A DNA stretch of 64,000 nt from an uncultured Pelagibacteraceae bacterium (GTDB taxonomy: Bacteria; Pseudomonadota; Alphaproteobacteria; Pelagibacterales; Pelagibacteraceae): the NCBI GenBank assembly GCA_902629585.1, contig CACORI010000002.1:1-64000 (forward strand), read 5' to 3'. The notes beneath the pieces are model-generated. The model was not told the DNA's origin. It was given only the letters and a program-made list of their open reading frames with translations, and did no database searches. The translations under genes and the position numbers were made by a program. Of the stretch, positions 44,923-53,876 are shown one piece after another (the stretch's first letter is position 1; each line of letters begins with the position of its first letter).

Positions 44923-47392
44923 AATATTTATTATTATAATCTGTTTAATTTCCTTTAATGATTTAGCATTTTCGAAAGAATTTATTTTTAAAACAAAAAA
45001 TTTAGAAATAACTAATAATGGAAAATTTATTACTAGTGGTAAGGGAATTGTGGAGTCTGTTGATGGCGAGCTCAAAATCCAATCTAACAAATTTGAATAC
45101 GATAAAGAAACAAACATATTAAAAACATTTGGACAAGGTTTATTATTAATAAATTCTAAAAATTTAGAAATTAGTTTTGATAAATTAATAGTTGATCAGA
45201 ATAATTCATTAATTGAAACAAGCGGAAATACAAAAATTATTGATAAAGAAAATAGTCTAATCATTAAATCAAAAGTTGTAATCTATGATCAAAAGAATAT
45301 GACGATAAATGCAAAAAATAGCGTGCAAATAAATGAGACTGATACTCAGTTAATCATAAAAACTGAAGACATTACTTATGATCAAAAAAAAAGAATAATC
45401 AACTCAGATACTAAAACAGAGATACAGGATAAAAATAAAAATTATTACAAAATTGAAAAATTTGTTTATGAAATTGAAAAGAATTTATTAAAAGCAAACA
45501 ATTTAAATTTTAAGGATAACGATAACAATAAACTAACAACTTCACTGGCATATATTAATACTAAATCTAATAGATTATTTGGAAAAGACATTAGTGTTGA
45601 TTTAAACAATCAAACATTCAACAAAGATAATGAGCCTCGATTAAGAGGCAATAGTATAGTAAACGATATAGATACAGCTACAATAACAAAAGGAATTTTT
45701 ACTACTTGTAAGAGAAGAGAAAATTGTCCTCCATGGAAATTAACCGCCGAGGAAATCCAACATGATAAGAAAAAAAAGGTAATTAATTATAAAAATGCTT
45801 TATTAAGTGTTTATGATGTTCCAGTTGTTTATTTTCCAAAATTTTTTCATCCAGACCCCACAGTAAAAAGACAATCAGGTTTTTTAATACCATCAATAAG
45901 TAACTCAAATACTTCTTCAGAAAATTTTCTTAATACTCCTTATTTTTTCGCTATTTCTCAAAATAAGGATGCAACTTTTTCTCCAAGATTTTATTCAAAT
46001 GATAAACTTTTATTACAAACTGAATATAGACAAGTTAACAAGAAAAGTAAGCAAATTGCTGATTTAAGTTTTTTTGCAGAAAAAAAAGGAAGTTCTAAAA
46101 ATCACTTTTTTTATAAACTTGCAAAAGTTTTAGATTTTAAAAATTTTGAGGACAGTAATGTTAATCTTAACATCCAAAAAACTTCTAATGATACATATCT
46201 TAAAAAAAATAAAATCGAAACAGATATAATTAATGACGAAGATATTTTAGAGAATTCTTTAAAATTAGATTTATATTCAAATAATTTTTCAATTGATTTT
46301 GAAACTACAGTTTATGAAAATTTAAATAAAAATAGCTCTGATAGGTTTGAATATATTCTTCCTAGAATAGATTTAATTAAAACATTTGATAATAAAACTA
46401 ACTCAAAAGGCGAATTTACATTTAAATCACAAAATTTAATGAGAAATTTTGATACTAATGTATTTGAAAGTTCAAATATAAATGATCTTACCTTCACTTC
46501 CTATCCAAAAGTTACTAACTCTGGTTACTATCAAAATTATCAAATACTAATTAAAAATTCTAATACTGATAGTAAAAACTCATCAAATTTTAAAAAAGAT
46601 GAGAATATTTATGTATCATCACTATTTCAGTATAACTCCTCACTACCTCTAATTAAAGAAAGTGAAAGATATAATAAAATTTTGAGGCCAAAAATGAGTA
46701 TTAAACTAGCGCCCCCTCACACTAAAGATCAAAGAAAAAAATATGATAAACTTGACGTAAATACTCTATTCTCTTTAAATAGATTTGAAAGCAATGATGC
46801 AGTTGAGGGTGGTATATCACTTGCGTATGGAAGTGATTATTCTATCTATGATAAACAAAATGCAAAAGAATTTTTTAATTTAAAATTAGGAAATAATTTA
46901 AGATTAAATGAAAATATGGATTTACCATCTAGTAATCAACTAAATCAAAAGACATCCAATTTTTTTTCTGAAACATCTATCTATCCAGCAGATTTTTTTA
47001 ATGTAAAATATATTTCATCTATAAAAAATAATTTATCTGATATAAGTTATGAAAATATTATTTCAGAATTTAAGATAAATAATTTTGTTACAACTTTCGA
47101 TTATGTTAATGAAAATAATACAAAAGAAGAAAATTCTTATTTAACAAATACAGTAAAATTTATATTGGATGATTCTAATAATCTTTCATTTTCAACAAGG
47201 GAAAATAAAACGGCTGATTTAACAGAGTATTATAATCTTATGTATCAATATAAAAATGATTGTCTCGCAGCATCTCTTGAATATAGTAAAGAATATTACA
47301 ACGATAGAGACATTGAGCCTAGCGAGAATATTTTCTTTAAATTGACAATAATTCCTTTTGGGGAAACTAGCAGTCCAAATCTTAAAAATTAA
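44912..47392 (+). CDS. lptD: LPS-assembly outer-membrane protein LptD
   Basis: An 826-residue outer-membrane translocon for lipopolysaccharide. A signal peptide (residues 1-~21) and an LptA-like beta-jellyroll built from repeated strands (residues ~25-200; e.g. NGKFITSGKGIVES, SLIETSGNTKIID) come first. The LptD barrel follows, recognised by TCKRRENCPPWKLTAEEIQHDKKKK and YDVPVVYFPKFFHPDPTVKRQSGFL. Only three cysteines remain after the signal peptide (two in TCKRRENC, one near the C-terminus), so the two-disulfide arrangement of E. coli LptD cannot form. Confidence 0.93.
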   Translation: MKNKIFIIIICLISFNDLAFSKEFIFKTKNLEITNNGKFITSGKGIVESVDGELKIQSNKFEYDKETNILKTFGQGLLLINSKNLEISFDKLIVDQNNSLIETSGNTKIIDKENSLIIKSKVVIYDQKNMTINAKNSVQINETDTQLIIKTEDITYDQKKRIINSDTKTEIQDKNKNYYKIEKFVYEIEKNLLKANNLNFKDNDNNKLTTSLAYINTKSNRLFGKDISVDLNNQTFNKDNEPRLRGNSIVNDIDTATITKGIFTTCKRRENCPPWKLTAEEIQHDKKKKVINYKNALLSVYDVPVVYFPKFFHPDPTVKRQSGFLIPSISNSNTSSENFLNTPYFFAISQNKDATFSPRFYSNDKLLLQTEYRQVNKKSKQIADLSFFAEKKGSSKNHFFYKLAKVLDFKNFEDSNVNLNIQKTSNDTYLKKNKIETDIINDEDILENSLKLDLYSNNFSIDFETTVYENLNKNSSDRFEYILPRIDLIKTFDNKTNSKGEFTFKSQNLMRNFDTNVFESSNINDLTFTSYPKVTNSGYYQNYQILIKNSNTDSKNSSNFKKDENIYVSSLFQYNSSLPLIKESERYNKILRPKMSIKLAPPHTKDQRKKYDKLDVNTLFSLNRFESNDAVEGGISLAYGSDYSIYDKQNAKEFFNLKLGNNLRLNENMDLPSSNQLNQKTSNFFSETSIYPADFFNVKYISSIKNNLSDISYENIISEFKINNFVTTFDYVNENNTKEENSYLTNTVKFILDDSNNLSFSTRENKTADLTEYYNLMYQYKNDCLAASLEYSKEYYNDRDIEPSENIFFKLTIIPFGETSSPNLKN

Positions 47393-48327
47393 TGATCAAT
47401 AAAATAAGAATAGCTTTACAGTCATTTTTAATATTGATGACATTTTATTGTATCCATTCTAATGCAAATATAATTATTGAAGTCAAAGTTAACGATGAAA
47501 TTATTACTAATATAGATATTCAAAAAGAAACAGAATATCTTAAAATTTTAAATCCAAATCTAAATCAATTAAGTGATACTAAGATAGATGAGCTAGCCAA
47601 AATGTCTTTAGTTAATGAGATAATAAAAAAAAATGAGGTATTAAAATTTGTTGATATTTACAAAGAAAATAAACTTATTGAGGATTATCTTAAAAATTTG
47701 TACTCAAAATTAAATTTCAATTCTGAAGAGGAATTTAAAAAAGAATTAAATTTAAGAAATAATTATTCTATCGATGAAGTTAAAGAAAAAATAAAATTAG
47801 AATTAATGTGGAATGAATTAATATATATTAAATATAATCAGCAAGTAAAAATTGATAAAGAAAAATTAGTTAAGAAAATAAATAATATCAAAAATAAGAG
47901 TCAAAAAGATTTCTTATTATCAGAAATAGTTTTTGAGAGAAAAAAAAATGAAAGTTTAGAGAGTTTATTTAATCAAATTAAGACTAGTATAAAAGATATA
48001 GGATTTAATAATACTGCTAACATATTTAGCGTTTCAGAAAGTTCAAAATTTGGGGGGAAATTAGGTTGGGTAAATGAAAATAGTTTATCTAATTTGATAT
48101 CAGCAAAATTGAATACTCTCAATGAAGGAGAGTATACTGATATCATTCAAATAGGTAATAATTATTTAATCTTAAAAATTGATCAAATAAAAGTTAGTGA
48201 AATTAAGATTGATAAAAAAAAAGAACTTCAAAAATTAATACAAATAGAATCAAACAAACAGCTAAATAGATTCTCAAGAATATATTTCAATAAATCTAAA
48301 CTTAATTACTCAATAAATGAAAATTAA
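47392..48327 (+). CDS. surA: SurA-like periplasmic chaperone / peptidyl-prolyl isomerase
   Basis: A 311-residue exported protein with a signal peptide (to about residue 25). The SurA N-terminal domain follows (VNDEIITNIDIQKETEYLKILN). One parvulin-like domain follows, with SSKFGGKLGWVNENSL and LNEGEYTDIIQIGNNYLILKI. E. coli SurA has two parvulin domains; one is normal for alphaproteobacteria. It chaperones outer-membrane proteins such as LptD, encoded just upstream (1-bp overlap). Confidence 0.85.
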   Translation: MINKIRIALQSFLILMTFYCIHSNANIIIEVKVNDEIITNIDIQKETEYLKILNPNLNQLSDTKIDELAKMSLVNEIIKKNEVLKFVDIYKENKLIEDYLKNLYSKLNFNSEEEFKKELNLRNNYSIDEVKEKIKLELMWNELIYIKYNQQVKIDKEKLVKKINNIKNKSQKDFLLSEIVFERKKNESLESLFNQIKTSIKDIGFNNTANIFSVSESSKFGGKLGWVNENSLSNLISAKLNTLNEGEYTDIIQIGNNYLILKIDQIKVSEIKIDKKKELQKLIQIESNKQLNRFSRIYFNKSKLNYSINEN

Positions 48328-49258
48328 ACCGATTATTTTAGTCGAAGGAGAGCCTAAAAGTATATTTCTGGAAATTTTTTTTAAATCTTTAGAAAAAGTC
48401 AAAACTAAAAGCCCGCTTATATTAATTTGCTCTAAAAAAAATCTAGAAGATCAAATGAAAAGGTTTAAATTAAAAAAGAAATTTAGAGTATTTAAAAAAA
48501 AAAATTTAGATTTACAAAAAGTTGACAATAATCAAATAAATTTAATTGATGTTAATTATAAAAAATCTAATAAAAATAAATATATTAAAGAATGTTTTGG
48601 TATTGCATTTGATTTTTTAAGAAGCGGATATACTTACAAATTTATCAATGGTCCTATCAATAAAAAATCATTTTTAAATAAAAAGTATTTAGGTATTACA
48701 GAATATATCGCTTCTAATTTTAATATAAATGATACTGGAATGTTAATTTATAATAAAAAAATAGCTGTTTGTCCGTTAACTACCCATCTCCCTTTAAGTT
48801 TAGTATCAAGAAAAATTACAAAAAAAAAAATTGAAAATAAAATCATTATGATAAATAATTTTTTTCAAAAAATATTAAAAATAAAACCAAAAATTGGTGT
48901 CACTGGTTTAAATCCTCATTGTGAAAGCATTCTTAATTTTAATGAGGATGAAAAAATATTAAAACCTGCAATAAAATCCTCAAAACATATGGGTATTAAT
49001 GTCAAAGGTCCTTTTCCAGCTGATACGATATTTTTAAAAGCAAATAGAGAAAAATTTCATGTTATTCTTGGAATGTACCATGACCAAGTTTTATCTCCCC
49101 TTAAAACATTGTTAGAATATGACGCTATAAACATTACTATGGGTTTACCCTTTTTAAGAGTTTCTCCTGATCATGGACCTAATGAAAAAATGTTTGGTCA
49201 AAATAGATCAAGCCCTAAAAGCTTAATTAAAGCTTTAAAGTTTTTAGACGCAAAGTGA
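48317..49258 (+). CDS. pdxA: 4-hydroxythreonine-4-phosphate dehydrogenase PdxA
   Basis: A 313-residue enzyme of the DXP-dependent vitamin B6 pathway. The N-terminus (IILVEGEPKSIFLEIFFKSL) is a divergent form of the usual GDPAGIG start. The metal-binding TTHLPLS, GLNPHCES, FPADTIF, MYHDQVLSPLK and SPDHGPNEKMFG segments identify it. The family usually has a GT pair after DHG; here it is GPN. It is slightly short (about 330 is usual). It overlaps surA by 11 bp and rsmA by 4 bp. Confidence 0.87.
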   Translation: MKIKPIILVEGEPKSIFLEIFFKSLEKVKTKSPLILICSKKNLEDQMKRFKLKKKFRVFKKKNLDLQKVDNNQINLIDVNYKKSNKNKYIKECFGIAFDFLRSGYTYKFINGPINKKSFLNKKYLGITEYIASNFNINDTGMLIYNKKIAVCPLTTHLPLSLVSRKITKKKIENKIIMINNFFQKILKIKPKIGVTGLNPHCESILNFNEDEKILKPAIKSSKHMGINVKGPFPADTIFLKANREKFHVILGMYHDQVLSPLKTLLEYDAINITMGLPFLRVSPDHGPNEKMFGQNRSSPKSLIKALKFLDAK

Positions 49259-50043
49259 TAAAAGCAAAAAAAAGTCTTGGTCAAAATTTCTTAATAGATG
49301 AAAAAATAATTAATCAAATCACTGATATTGTTGAAATAAAAAATAAAGATATCCTAGAAGTTGGACCTGGAACTGGGAATTTAACTTCAGCTATTTTAAA
49401 TAAAAAACCAAAAAATTTAACTGTGATTGAAAAAGATACTGAATTAGTCAATTTATTAAAAAAAAAATTTTCAAAACAAATTAAAATTGTAAATGAGGAC
49501 ATTTTAAAGGTTAATGAAAGTTTTTTAACAAATAATACTTTGACAGTTTTTGGAAATCTTCCTTATAATATTTCGACTGAAATTTTATCTAAATGGATTT
49601 TAAACTTGGAAATAGATAATTTATGGTTTGATAATTTAGTTCTTATGTTTCAAAAAGAAGTGGCAGATAGAATTGTATCTAATTATAATTCTAAAAATTA
49701 TGGTAGATTGACAATCTTAACAAAATGGAAATTAAATGTTAAAAAAATTATCAATATAAAGCCGTCTAGTTTTTCTCCAAAACCTAAGATTGAAAGTAGT
49801 CTTCTACTTTTTGAGCCCAAAAAAAAGTTTTTTAGATTAAATAGCTCAAAAAGTTTAGAAAAAATTACAAGAACTTTTTTTATGCATAGAAGAAAGATGA
49901 TTAAAAAACCCTATAATCAACTATTTAATGGTGATAACAGAATTTCATTAAAATATAATATTGACTTAAATTTAAGGCCCCAGAATTTGGATTTTGATAC
50001 TTATTTTAAGTTAGCTGATGAATATGAAAAGTTAAGCAGTTAA
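49255..50043 (+). CDS. rsmA: 16S rRNA dimethyladenosine methyltransferase RsmA (KsgA)
   Basis: A 262-residue methyltransferase that dimethylates two adenosines near the 3' end of 16S rRNA. Visible marks are [18 protein letters not shown], the SAM motif [11 protein letters not shown], the target-binding GNLPYNIST and [10 protein letters not shown]. It starts with GTG overlapping the pdxA stop (GTGA). Its end overlaps the convergent gmk by 12 bp. Confidence 0.95.
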   Translation: MIKAKKSLGQNFLIDEKIINQITDIVEIKNKDILEVGPGTGNLTSAILNKKPKNLTVIEKDTELVNLLKKKFSKQIKIVNEDILKVNESFLTNNTLTVFGNLPYNISTEILSKWILNLEIDNLWFDNLVLMFQKEVADRIVSNYNSKNYGRLTILTKWKLNVKKIINIKPSSFSPKPKIESSLLLFEPKKKFFRLNSSKSLEKITRTFFMHRRKMIKKPYNQLFNGDNRISLKYNIDLNLRPQNLDFDTYFKLADEYEKLSS

Positions 50044-50664
50044 TTTTTCAACATGTTTCCGAATAAATTCAGGATCATAATCCTTTGAACCATGGTTAAT
50101 TTCAGCATCAATCAATTTATGAATTTTTTTATAACATTTTTCAAGATCATCATTTACTACAACATAATCGTAATTGATCCAATGAAGGACATCTCGCTCA
50201 AATTGTTCCATTCTTTCTTGAACAATTATTTTATCTTTCTTTTCTCTTTTAGATAACCTTTCATATAAAATTTCTTTACTTGGGGGTAAGATAAAAAATG
50301 TAATTAATTTATAATCTAATTTTTTATTTTTAATCTGATCGGCACCTTGCCAATCAATATCAAATAGAACATTTTTTCCATTATCAAGATTATTAATGAC
50401 CGGGGTTCTTGTTGTGCCATAAAAATTATTGAAAACTTTTGCGTATTCTAAGAACTCCTCATTTTTTATAAGCCTTTGAAACTCATCATTATTTACAAAG
50501 TAATAGTCTTTATTGGCAACTTCGTTGGATCGAGGTTGTCTAGTTGTGTGTGATATAGATATTTTAAAGTTATCTAATTTAGAAAGTAGGTTTGTTAAAG
50601 TTGTTTTACCTGCTCCAGAAGGAGAGGACAAAATTACCATTACCCCATCATTTTCTATGGGCAT
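50032..50664 (-). CDS. gmk: guanylate kinase
   Basis: A 210-residue kinase converting GMP to GDP. The P-loop is [16 protein letters not shown]-binding [21 protein letters not shown] and [11 protein letters not shown] are typical. It lies 11 bp after acpP on the minus strand. In other alphaproteobacteria gmk commonly follows fabF-mltG-yicC in this neighbourhood, but those three are not here. Confidence 0.96.
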   Translation of the reverse strand: MPIENDGVMVILSSPSGAGKTTLTNLLSKLDNFKISISHTTRQPRSNEVANKDYYFVNNDEFQRLIKNEEFLEYAKVFNNFYGTTRTPVINNLDNGKNVLFDIDWQGADQIKNKKLDYKLITFFILPPSKEILYERLSKREKKDKIIVQERMEQFERDVLHWINYDYVVVNDDLEKCYKKIHKLIDAEINHGSKDYDPEFIRKHVEKLTA

Positions 50665-50675
50665 TTGTAAAAATT

Positions 50676-50915
50676 TTAGTTAGCTTTGCCTTCAATAAAT
50701 TTAACAGCGTCACCAACTGTTAAAATTTTTTCAGCTTCACTATCAGAAATCTCTGAACCAAATTCTTCTTCAAAAGCCATTACCAGCTCAACAGTATCTA
50801 AACTGTCTGCACCTAGATCATCTATAAAGCTCGACTCTTCAGTTACTTTTGACTCATCAATTCCTAAATGATCTGCAACTATTTTTTTTACTTTGCTTGA
50901 AACATCATCTGACAT
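50676..50915 (-). CDS. acpP: acyl carrier protein
   Basis: A 79-residue acidic carrier of fatty-acid intermediates. The phosphopantetheine serine is S38 in [13 protein letters not shown]. Length and charge are standard. It sits 51 bp downstream of fabG, followed by gmk. Confidence 0.97.
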   Translation of the reverse strand: MSDDVSSKVKKIVADHLGIDESKVTEESSFIDDLGADSLDTVELVMAFEEEFGSEISDSEAEKILTVGDAVKFIEGKAN

Positions 50916-50966
50916 ATTGATCCTTTTTTTTATATAAAATCGTTAATAGTTTAATTACTTTGATTG

Positions 50967-51701
50967 TCAAGCCATATACATGCCACCATTAACATGTAAA
51001 GTCTCACCATTTATATAGTCTGATTTAGAAGATGCTAAAAAAAGAACTGCATTTGCAATATCTTCTGATGTACCTAGTCTTCCAGAGGGTATTTTAGAAA
51101 TAATAATTTCTTTGATTTTATCATCAATTTTGTCTGTCATTGCTGTTTTTATAAATCCTGGTGAAATACAATTTATATTGATATTTTTCTTTCCATATTC
51201 TATTGCAAGACTCTTGGACATTGCAACTATTCCAGCTTTGGAGGCAGTATAGTTTGTTTGTCCTAAGTTTCCAGTATGGCCTACAACTGAACTAATATTT
51301 ATAACTTTTCCTTGTTTATTTTTTAACATTTTTTTAATTGCAAATTTATTCATTAAAAATGTCGATGTTAAATTAATATTAATTACATTTTCCCAATCAG
51401 AAAGACTCATTCTAATTGCTAAATTATCTTGAGTTATTCCTGCATTGTTAACTATACAATCCAAGCCACCTAATTCATCAGTTGAATTATTAATAAACTC
51501 TTCAACTTTTTCTTTTTGAGAAATATCAAATCTTAAAATTTTAATTTTTGGAAATTTATTTTGAAGTTCTTGTAGTTTATCTATTTTAGTACCCGATGCT
51601 AAAATATTTGCTCCATATTCATAAAGTTTTTCAACGATTGAATTGCCAATTCCACCTGTAGCTCCAGTAACAATTACATTTTTATTTTCTAAATCTTTCA
51701 T
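50967..51701 (-). CDS. fabG: 3-oxoacyl-[acyl-carrier-protein] reductase
   Basis: A 244-residue short-chain dehydrogenase of fatty-acid elongation. The nucleotide motif is TGATGGIGNSI, then NNAGITQDNLAIRM, the catalytic serine in ISSVVGHTGN and YTASKAG with the Tyr-Lys pair. The C-terminal GETLHVNGGMYM is the FabG ending. It overlaps fabD by 4 bp. Confidence 0.96.
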   Translation of the reverse strand: MKDLENKNVIVTGATGGIGNSIVEKLYEYGANILASGTKIDKLQELQNKFPKIKILRFDISQKEKVEEFINNSTDELGGLDCIVNNAGITQDNLAIRMSLSDWENVININLTSTFLMNKFAIKKMLKNKQGKVINISSVVGHTGNLGQTNYTASKAGIVAMSKSLAIEYGKKNININCISPGFIKTAMTDKIDDKIKEIIISKIPSGRLGTSEDIANAVLFLASSKSDYINGETLHVNGGMYMA

Positions 51702-52624
51702 AATTTAATATTTTTAATATCTTCCTCACTATTTATAGAGTTTACTATTACTTCTTTATTTATTCTTTTAACTAAACCAGATAAAATTTTTCCTGGTCCG
51801 ATTTCTATAAATTTATTCACTCCTTTTTTTATCATATATATAACACTTTCTCTCCATCTTACCCTATTTTCAATTTGTTTTGTCAATAAATCCTTTAACT
51901 CCTCTGCATTAAATATTTCATTTGCTGTTATATTTGATATCAGCTTATTATTTCCTTTTTTAAAATTTAGTTGTTTTAATTCTTCATTCATAATTTCCGT
52001 AGCTTTATTCATCATACTGCAATGAAAGGGAGCACTAACTGGAAGTTTGATATTTTTAATTTTATTTTCTTTTAAAACTAGAATTAATTTATCTAAATCC
52101 TTGTTGCTTCCACTCACAACAATTTGACCTTCAGAATTATCATTAGCAATCTCAACTATAAAGTTTTTTATATTATCTTTAAAGATTTGTTCTATATTAT
52201 CAATTTTAGTTCCTAAAATAGCAAGCATACCACCCTCTCCTTTTGGTACTGAGTTTTGCATTGCATCACCTCTTTTTTTAAGAACTTGAATTGTTTCTCT
52301 AAAATCTAAGTAATCTGCACAAGCTAATGCAGAATATTCTCCCAATGAGTGTCCTGCAAAATATGTAGCCTTATTAAGATCGATATTAAATTCTTTTTTT
52401 ATTACTTGAAATATTGAGTAACTAATTAAAAAAATAGCTGGTTGTGTATTAACAGTCAGATCAAGTTCTTCTTTAGGGCCCTCTAAAATAATTTTTGATA
52501 TTGGAGTATCTAATGCTTCGTCTGCCTGATGAAAAAGATTTTTTACAATATCATAATTATCATAAAATTCTTTTCCCATTCCCACAGTCTGAGAACCTTG
52601 TCCTGGAAAAATTACTGAAAACAT
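51698..52624 (-). CDS. fabD: malonyl-CoA:ACP transacylase
   Basis: A 308-residue acyltransferase that loads malonyl onto ACP. Marks: FPGQGSQTVGMGKEF at the start, the nucleophile GHSLGEYSALA, the conserved histidine in APFHCSMM and EIGPGKILSGL. It heads the minus-strand fabD-fabG-acpP-gmk run and is divergent from rpsF. Confidence 0.96.
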   Translation of the reverse strand: MFSVIFPGQGSQTVGMGKEFYDNYDIVKNLFHQADEALDTPISKIILEGPKEELDLTVNTQPAIFLISYSIFQVIKKEFNIDLNKATYFAGHSLGEYSALACADYLDFRETIQVLKKRGDAMQNSVPKGEGGMLAILGTKIDNIEQIFKDNIKNFIVEIANDNSEGQIVVSGSNKDLDKLILVLKENKIKNIKLPVSAPFHCSMMNKATEIMNEELKQLNFKKGNNKLISNITANEIFNAEELKDLLTKQIENRVRWRESVIYMIKKGVNKFIEIGPGKILSGLVKRINKEVIVNSINSEEDIKNIKL

Positions 52625-52650
52625 ATAAAAACTATTTAATTATTGTCTAT

Positions 52651-52678
52651 TTTACTGTTGTAATTAAATACTTATAAT
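52651..52678 (+). promoter_or_regulatory. promoter of the rpsF operon
   Basis: TTTACT (52651-52656) and a perfect TATAAT (52673-52678) are separated by 16 bases. The rpsF ATG follows 32 bases after the -10. No S6:S18-binding leader structure (GCCG-type stem) is apparent in so short a leader. Confidence 0.6.
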
Positions 52679-52710
52679 AGTATATCCTCACATTTTATTA
52701 AACAATTTAA

Positions 52711-53073
52711 ATGAATTTATACGAACATACAATTATTGCTAGACAAGATACCTCTCCTAGTGAGCTTAAACAGCTAACGGAAAAATATTCTAAAATTGTT
52801 GAAAAAAACTCAGGGGAAATTGTTCAAACTGAAAATTGGGGTCTATTAAATTTAGCTTACTTGATAAAAAAAAACAAAAAAGGCAGCTACATACACTTTA
52901 AAATTAAGGGTCAGGGTAAAGTTATTGAAGAATTGGAAAAAAATGAGGCGATAGATAAGAAGCTGTTAAGATATTTGACCATCAAAGTAAAAGATTTTGA
53001 TTTAAAAACAAATTACTTCTCAAAAAAAGAGGAGAATGAAAAAAGTGAAAAAAAAACTAAACCCTCTAATTAA
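52711..53073 (+). CDS. rpsF: 30S ribosomal protein S6
   Basis: A 120-residue S6: [19 protein letters not shown], then [22 protein letters not shown] and [16 protein letters not shown] charged C-terminal tail ([14 protein letters not shown]) is usual for alphaproteobacteria. First gene of the rpsF-rpsR-rplI operon, 2 bp before rpsR. Confidence 0.97.
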   Translation: MNLYEHTIIARQDTSPSELKQLTEKYSKIVEKNSGEIVQTENWGLLNLAYLIKKNKKGSYIHFKIKGQGKVIEELEKNEAIDKKLLRYLTIKVKDFDLKTNYFSKKEENEKSEKKTKPSN

Positions 53074-53075
53074 CC

Positions 53076-53348
53076 ATGCCAAAAAGACAGACTGGAAATA
53101 GGAAAAATAAACAGAGCAACTTTGCAAAATTGAGTATTTTTCAACCAAATAAATATAATTTTAAAAAAAGCTGTCCATTGTCAATAAAAGGTGCTCCAAA
53201 AGTTGATTATAAAAACATCAAACTTCTTAAAAGATATACCTCAGAAAATGGTAAAATTTTACCCTCAAGAATTACAAACGTAAGTCAAAAGAAACAAAGA
53301 GAGCTTGCCCTTTCAATTAAGAGAGCTCGAAGTTTAGCGTTATTATAA
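53076..53348 (+). CDS. rpsR: 30S ribosomal protein S18
   Basis: A 90-residue basic protein with the S18 core: [43 protein letters not shown]. The N-terminal ~35 residues are species-specific. It binds 16S rRNA together with S6, encoded immediately upstream. Confidence 0.96.
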   Translation: MPKRQTGNRKNKQSNFAKLSIFQPNKYNFKKSCPLSIKGAPKVDYKNIKLLKRYTSENGKILPSRITNVSQKKQRELALSIKRARSLALL

Positions 53349-53349
53349 A

Positions 53350-53808
53350 ATGAAAGTTATTTTATTAGAAAATATTAAAAGAATAGGATCTATAGGAGAA
53401 GTGATTGATGTCAAAAGAGGTTTTGCTAGAAATTTTTTAATTGCAAATAAAAAAGCATTATACGCATCAAAGGAAAATATAAAAGAGGTTGAAAAAATTA
53501 AATCTGAACTTTCAAAAAAAGATAATGATAAAAAAGTCGAGGCAAGAAAAATATCAGATCAAATTAATAAAAAAAAATATATTGTTAAGAAACTAAGCAC
53601 AGAAAATAATGAGCTTTACGGATCTGTTAAACCCACAGAGATTTCGAAACTTATAGAGGAGGCTGATAAGATTGAAATAAAACCTTCTATGATACAACCA
53701 GTTCAAGAAATTAAAGCTTTAGGAAAATTTAAAGTTAAGGTTTCGCTACACTCTGAAGTTGATGCGGAAATTACTATTGAAGTTCAATCAGCTGAGACAA
53801 TACAATAA
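53350..53808 (+). CDS. rplI: 50S ribosomal protein L9
   Basis: A 152-residue L9: MKVILLENIKRIGSIGEVIDVKRGFARNFLI at the N-terminus (rRNA-binding domain), a long charged helix, and the C-terminal domain LYGSVKPTEISKLIEE ... IKALGKFKVKVSLHSEV. Third gene of the ribosomal operon, 1 bp after rpsR. Confidence 0.97.
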   Translation: MKVILLENIKRIGSIGEVIDVKRGFARNFLIANKKALYASKENIKEVEKIKSELSKKDNDKKVEARKISDQINKKKYIVKKLSTENNELYGSVKPTEISKLIEEADKIEIKPSMIQPVQEIKALGKFKVKVSLHSEVDAEITIEVQSAETIQ

Positions 53809-53818
53809 TTATACAATT

Positions 53819-53827
53819 TCATCCACA
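53819..53827 (+). promoter_or_regulatory. DnaA-box-like nonamer upstream of dnaB
   Basis: TCATCCACA matches the DnaA consensus TTATCCACA at eight of nine positions in the 68-bp spacer before dnaB. A lone near-match is weak evidence. No cluster of such boxes or AT-rich unwinding element is seen here, so I do not call an origin. Confidence 0.25.
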
Positions 53828-53876
53828 AGACTTTTTTTAAATTTCTAAATAAAGTTTTTAATGTAAGCTGATTATT

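Noticed and set aside
53819-53827. Replication origin near dnaB
   Set aside because: There is only one imperfect DnaA-box-like sequence, no repeat cluster, and no dnaA or other origin genes.
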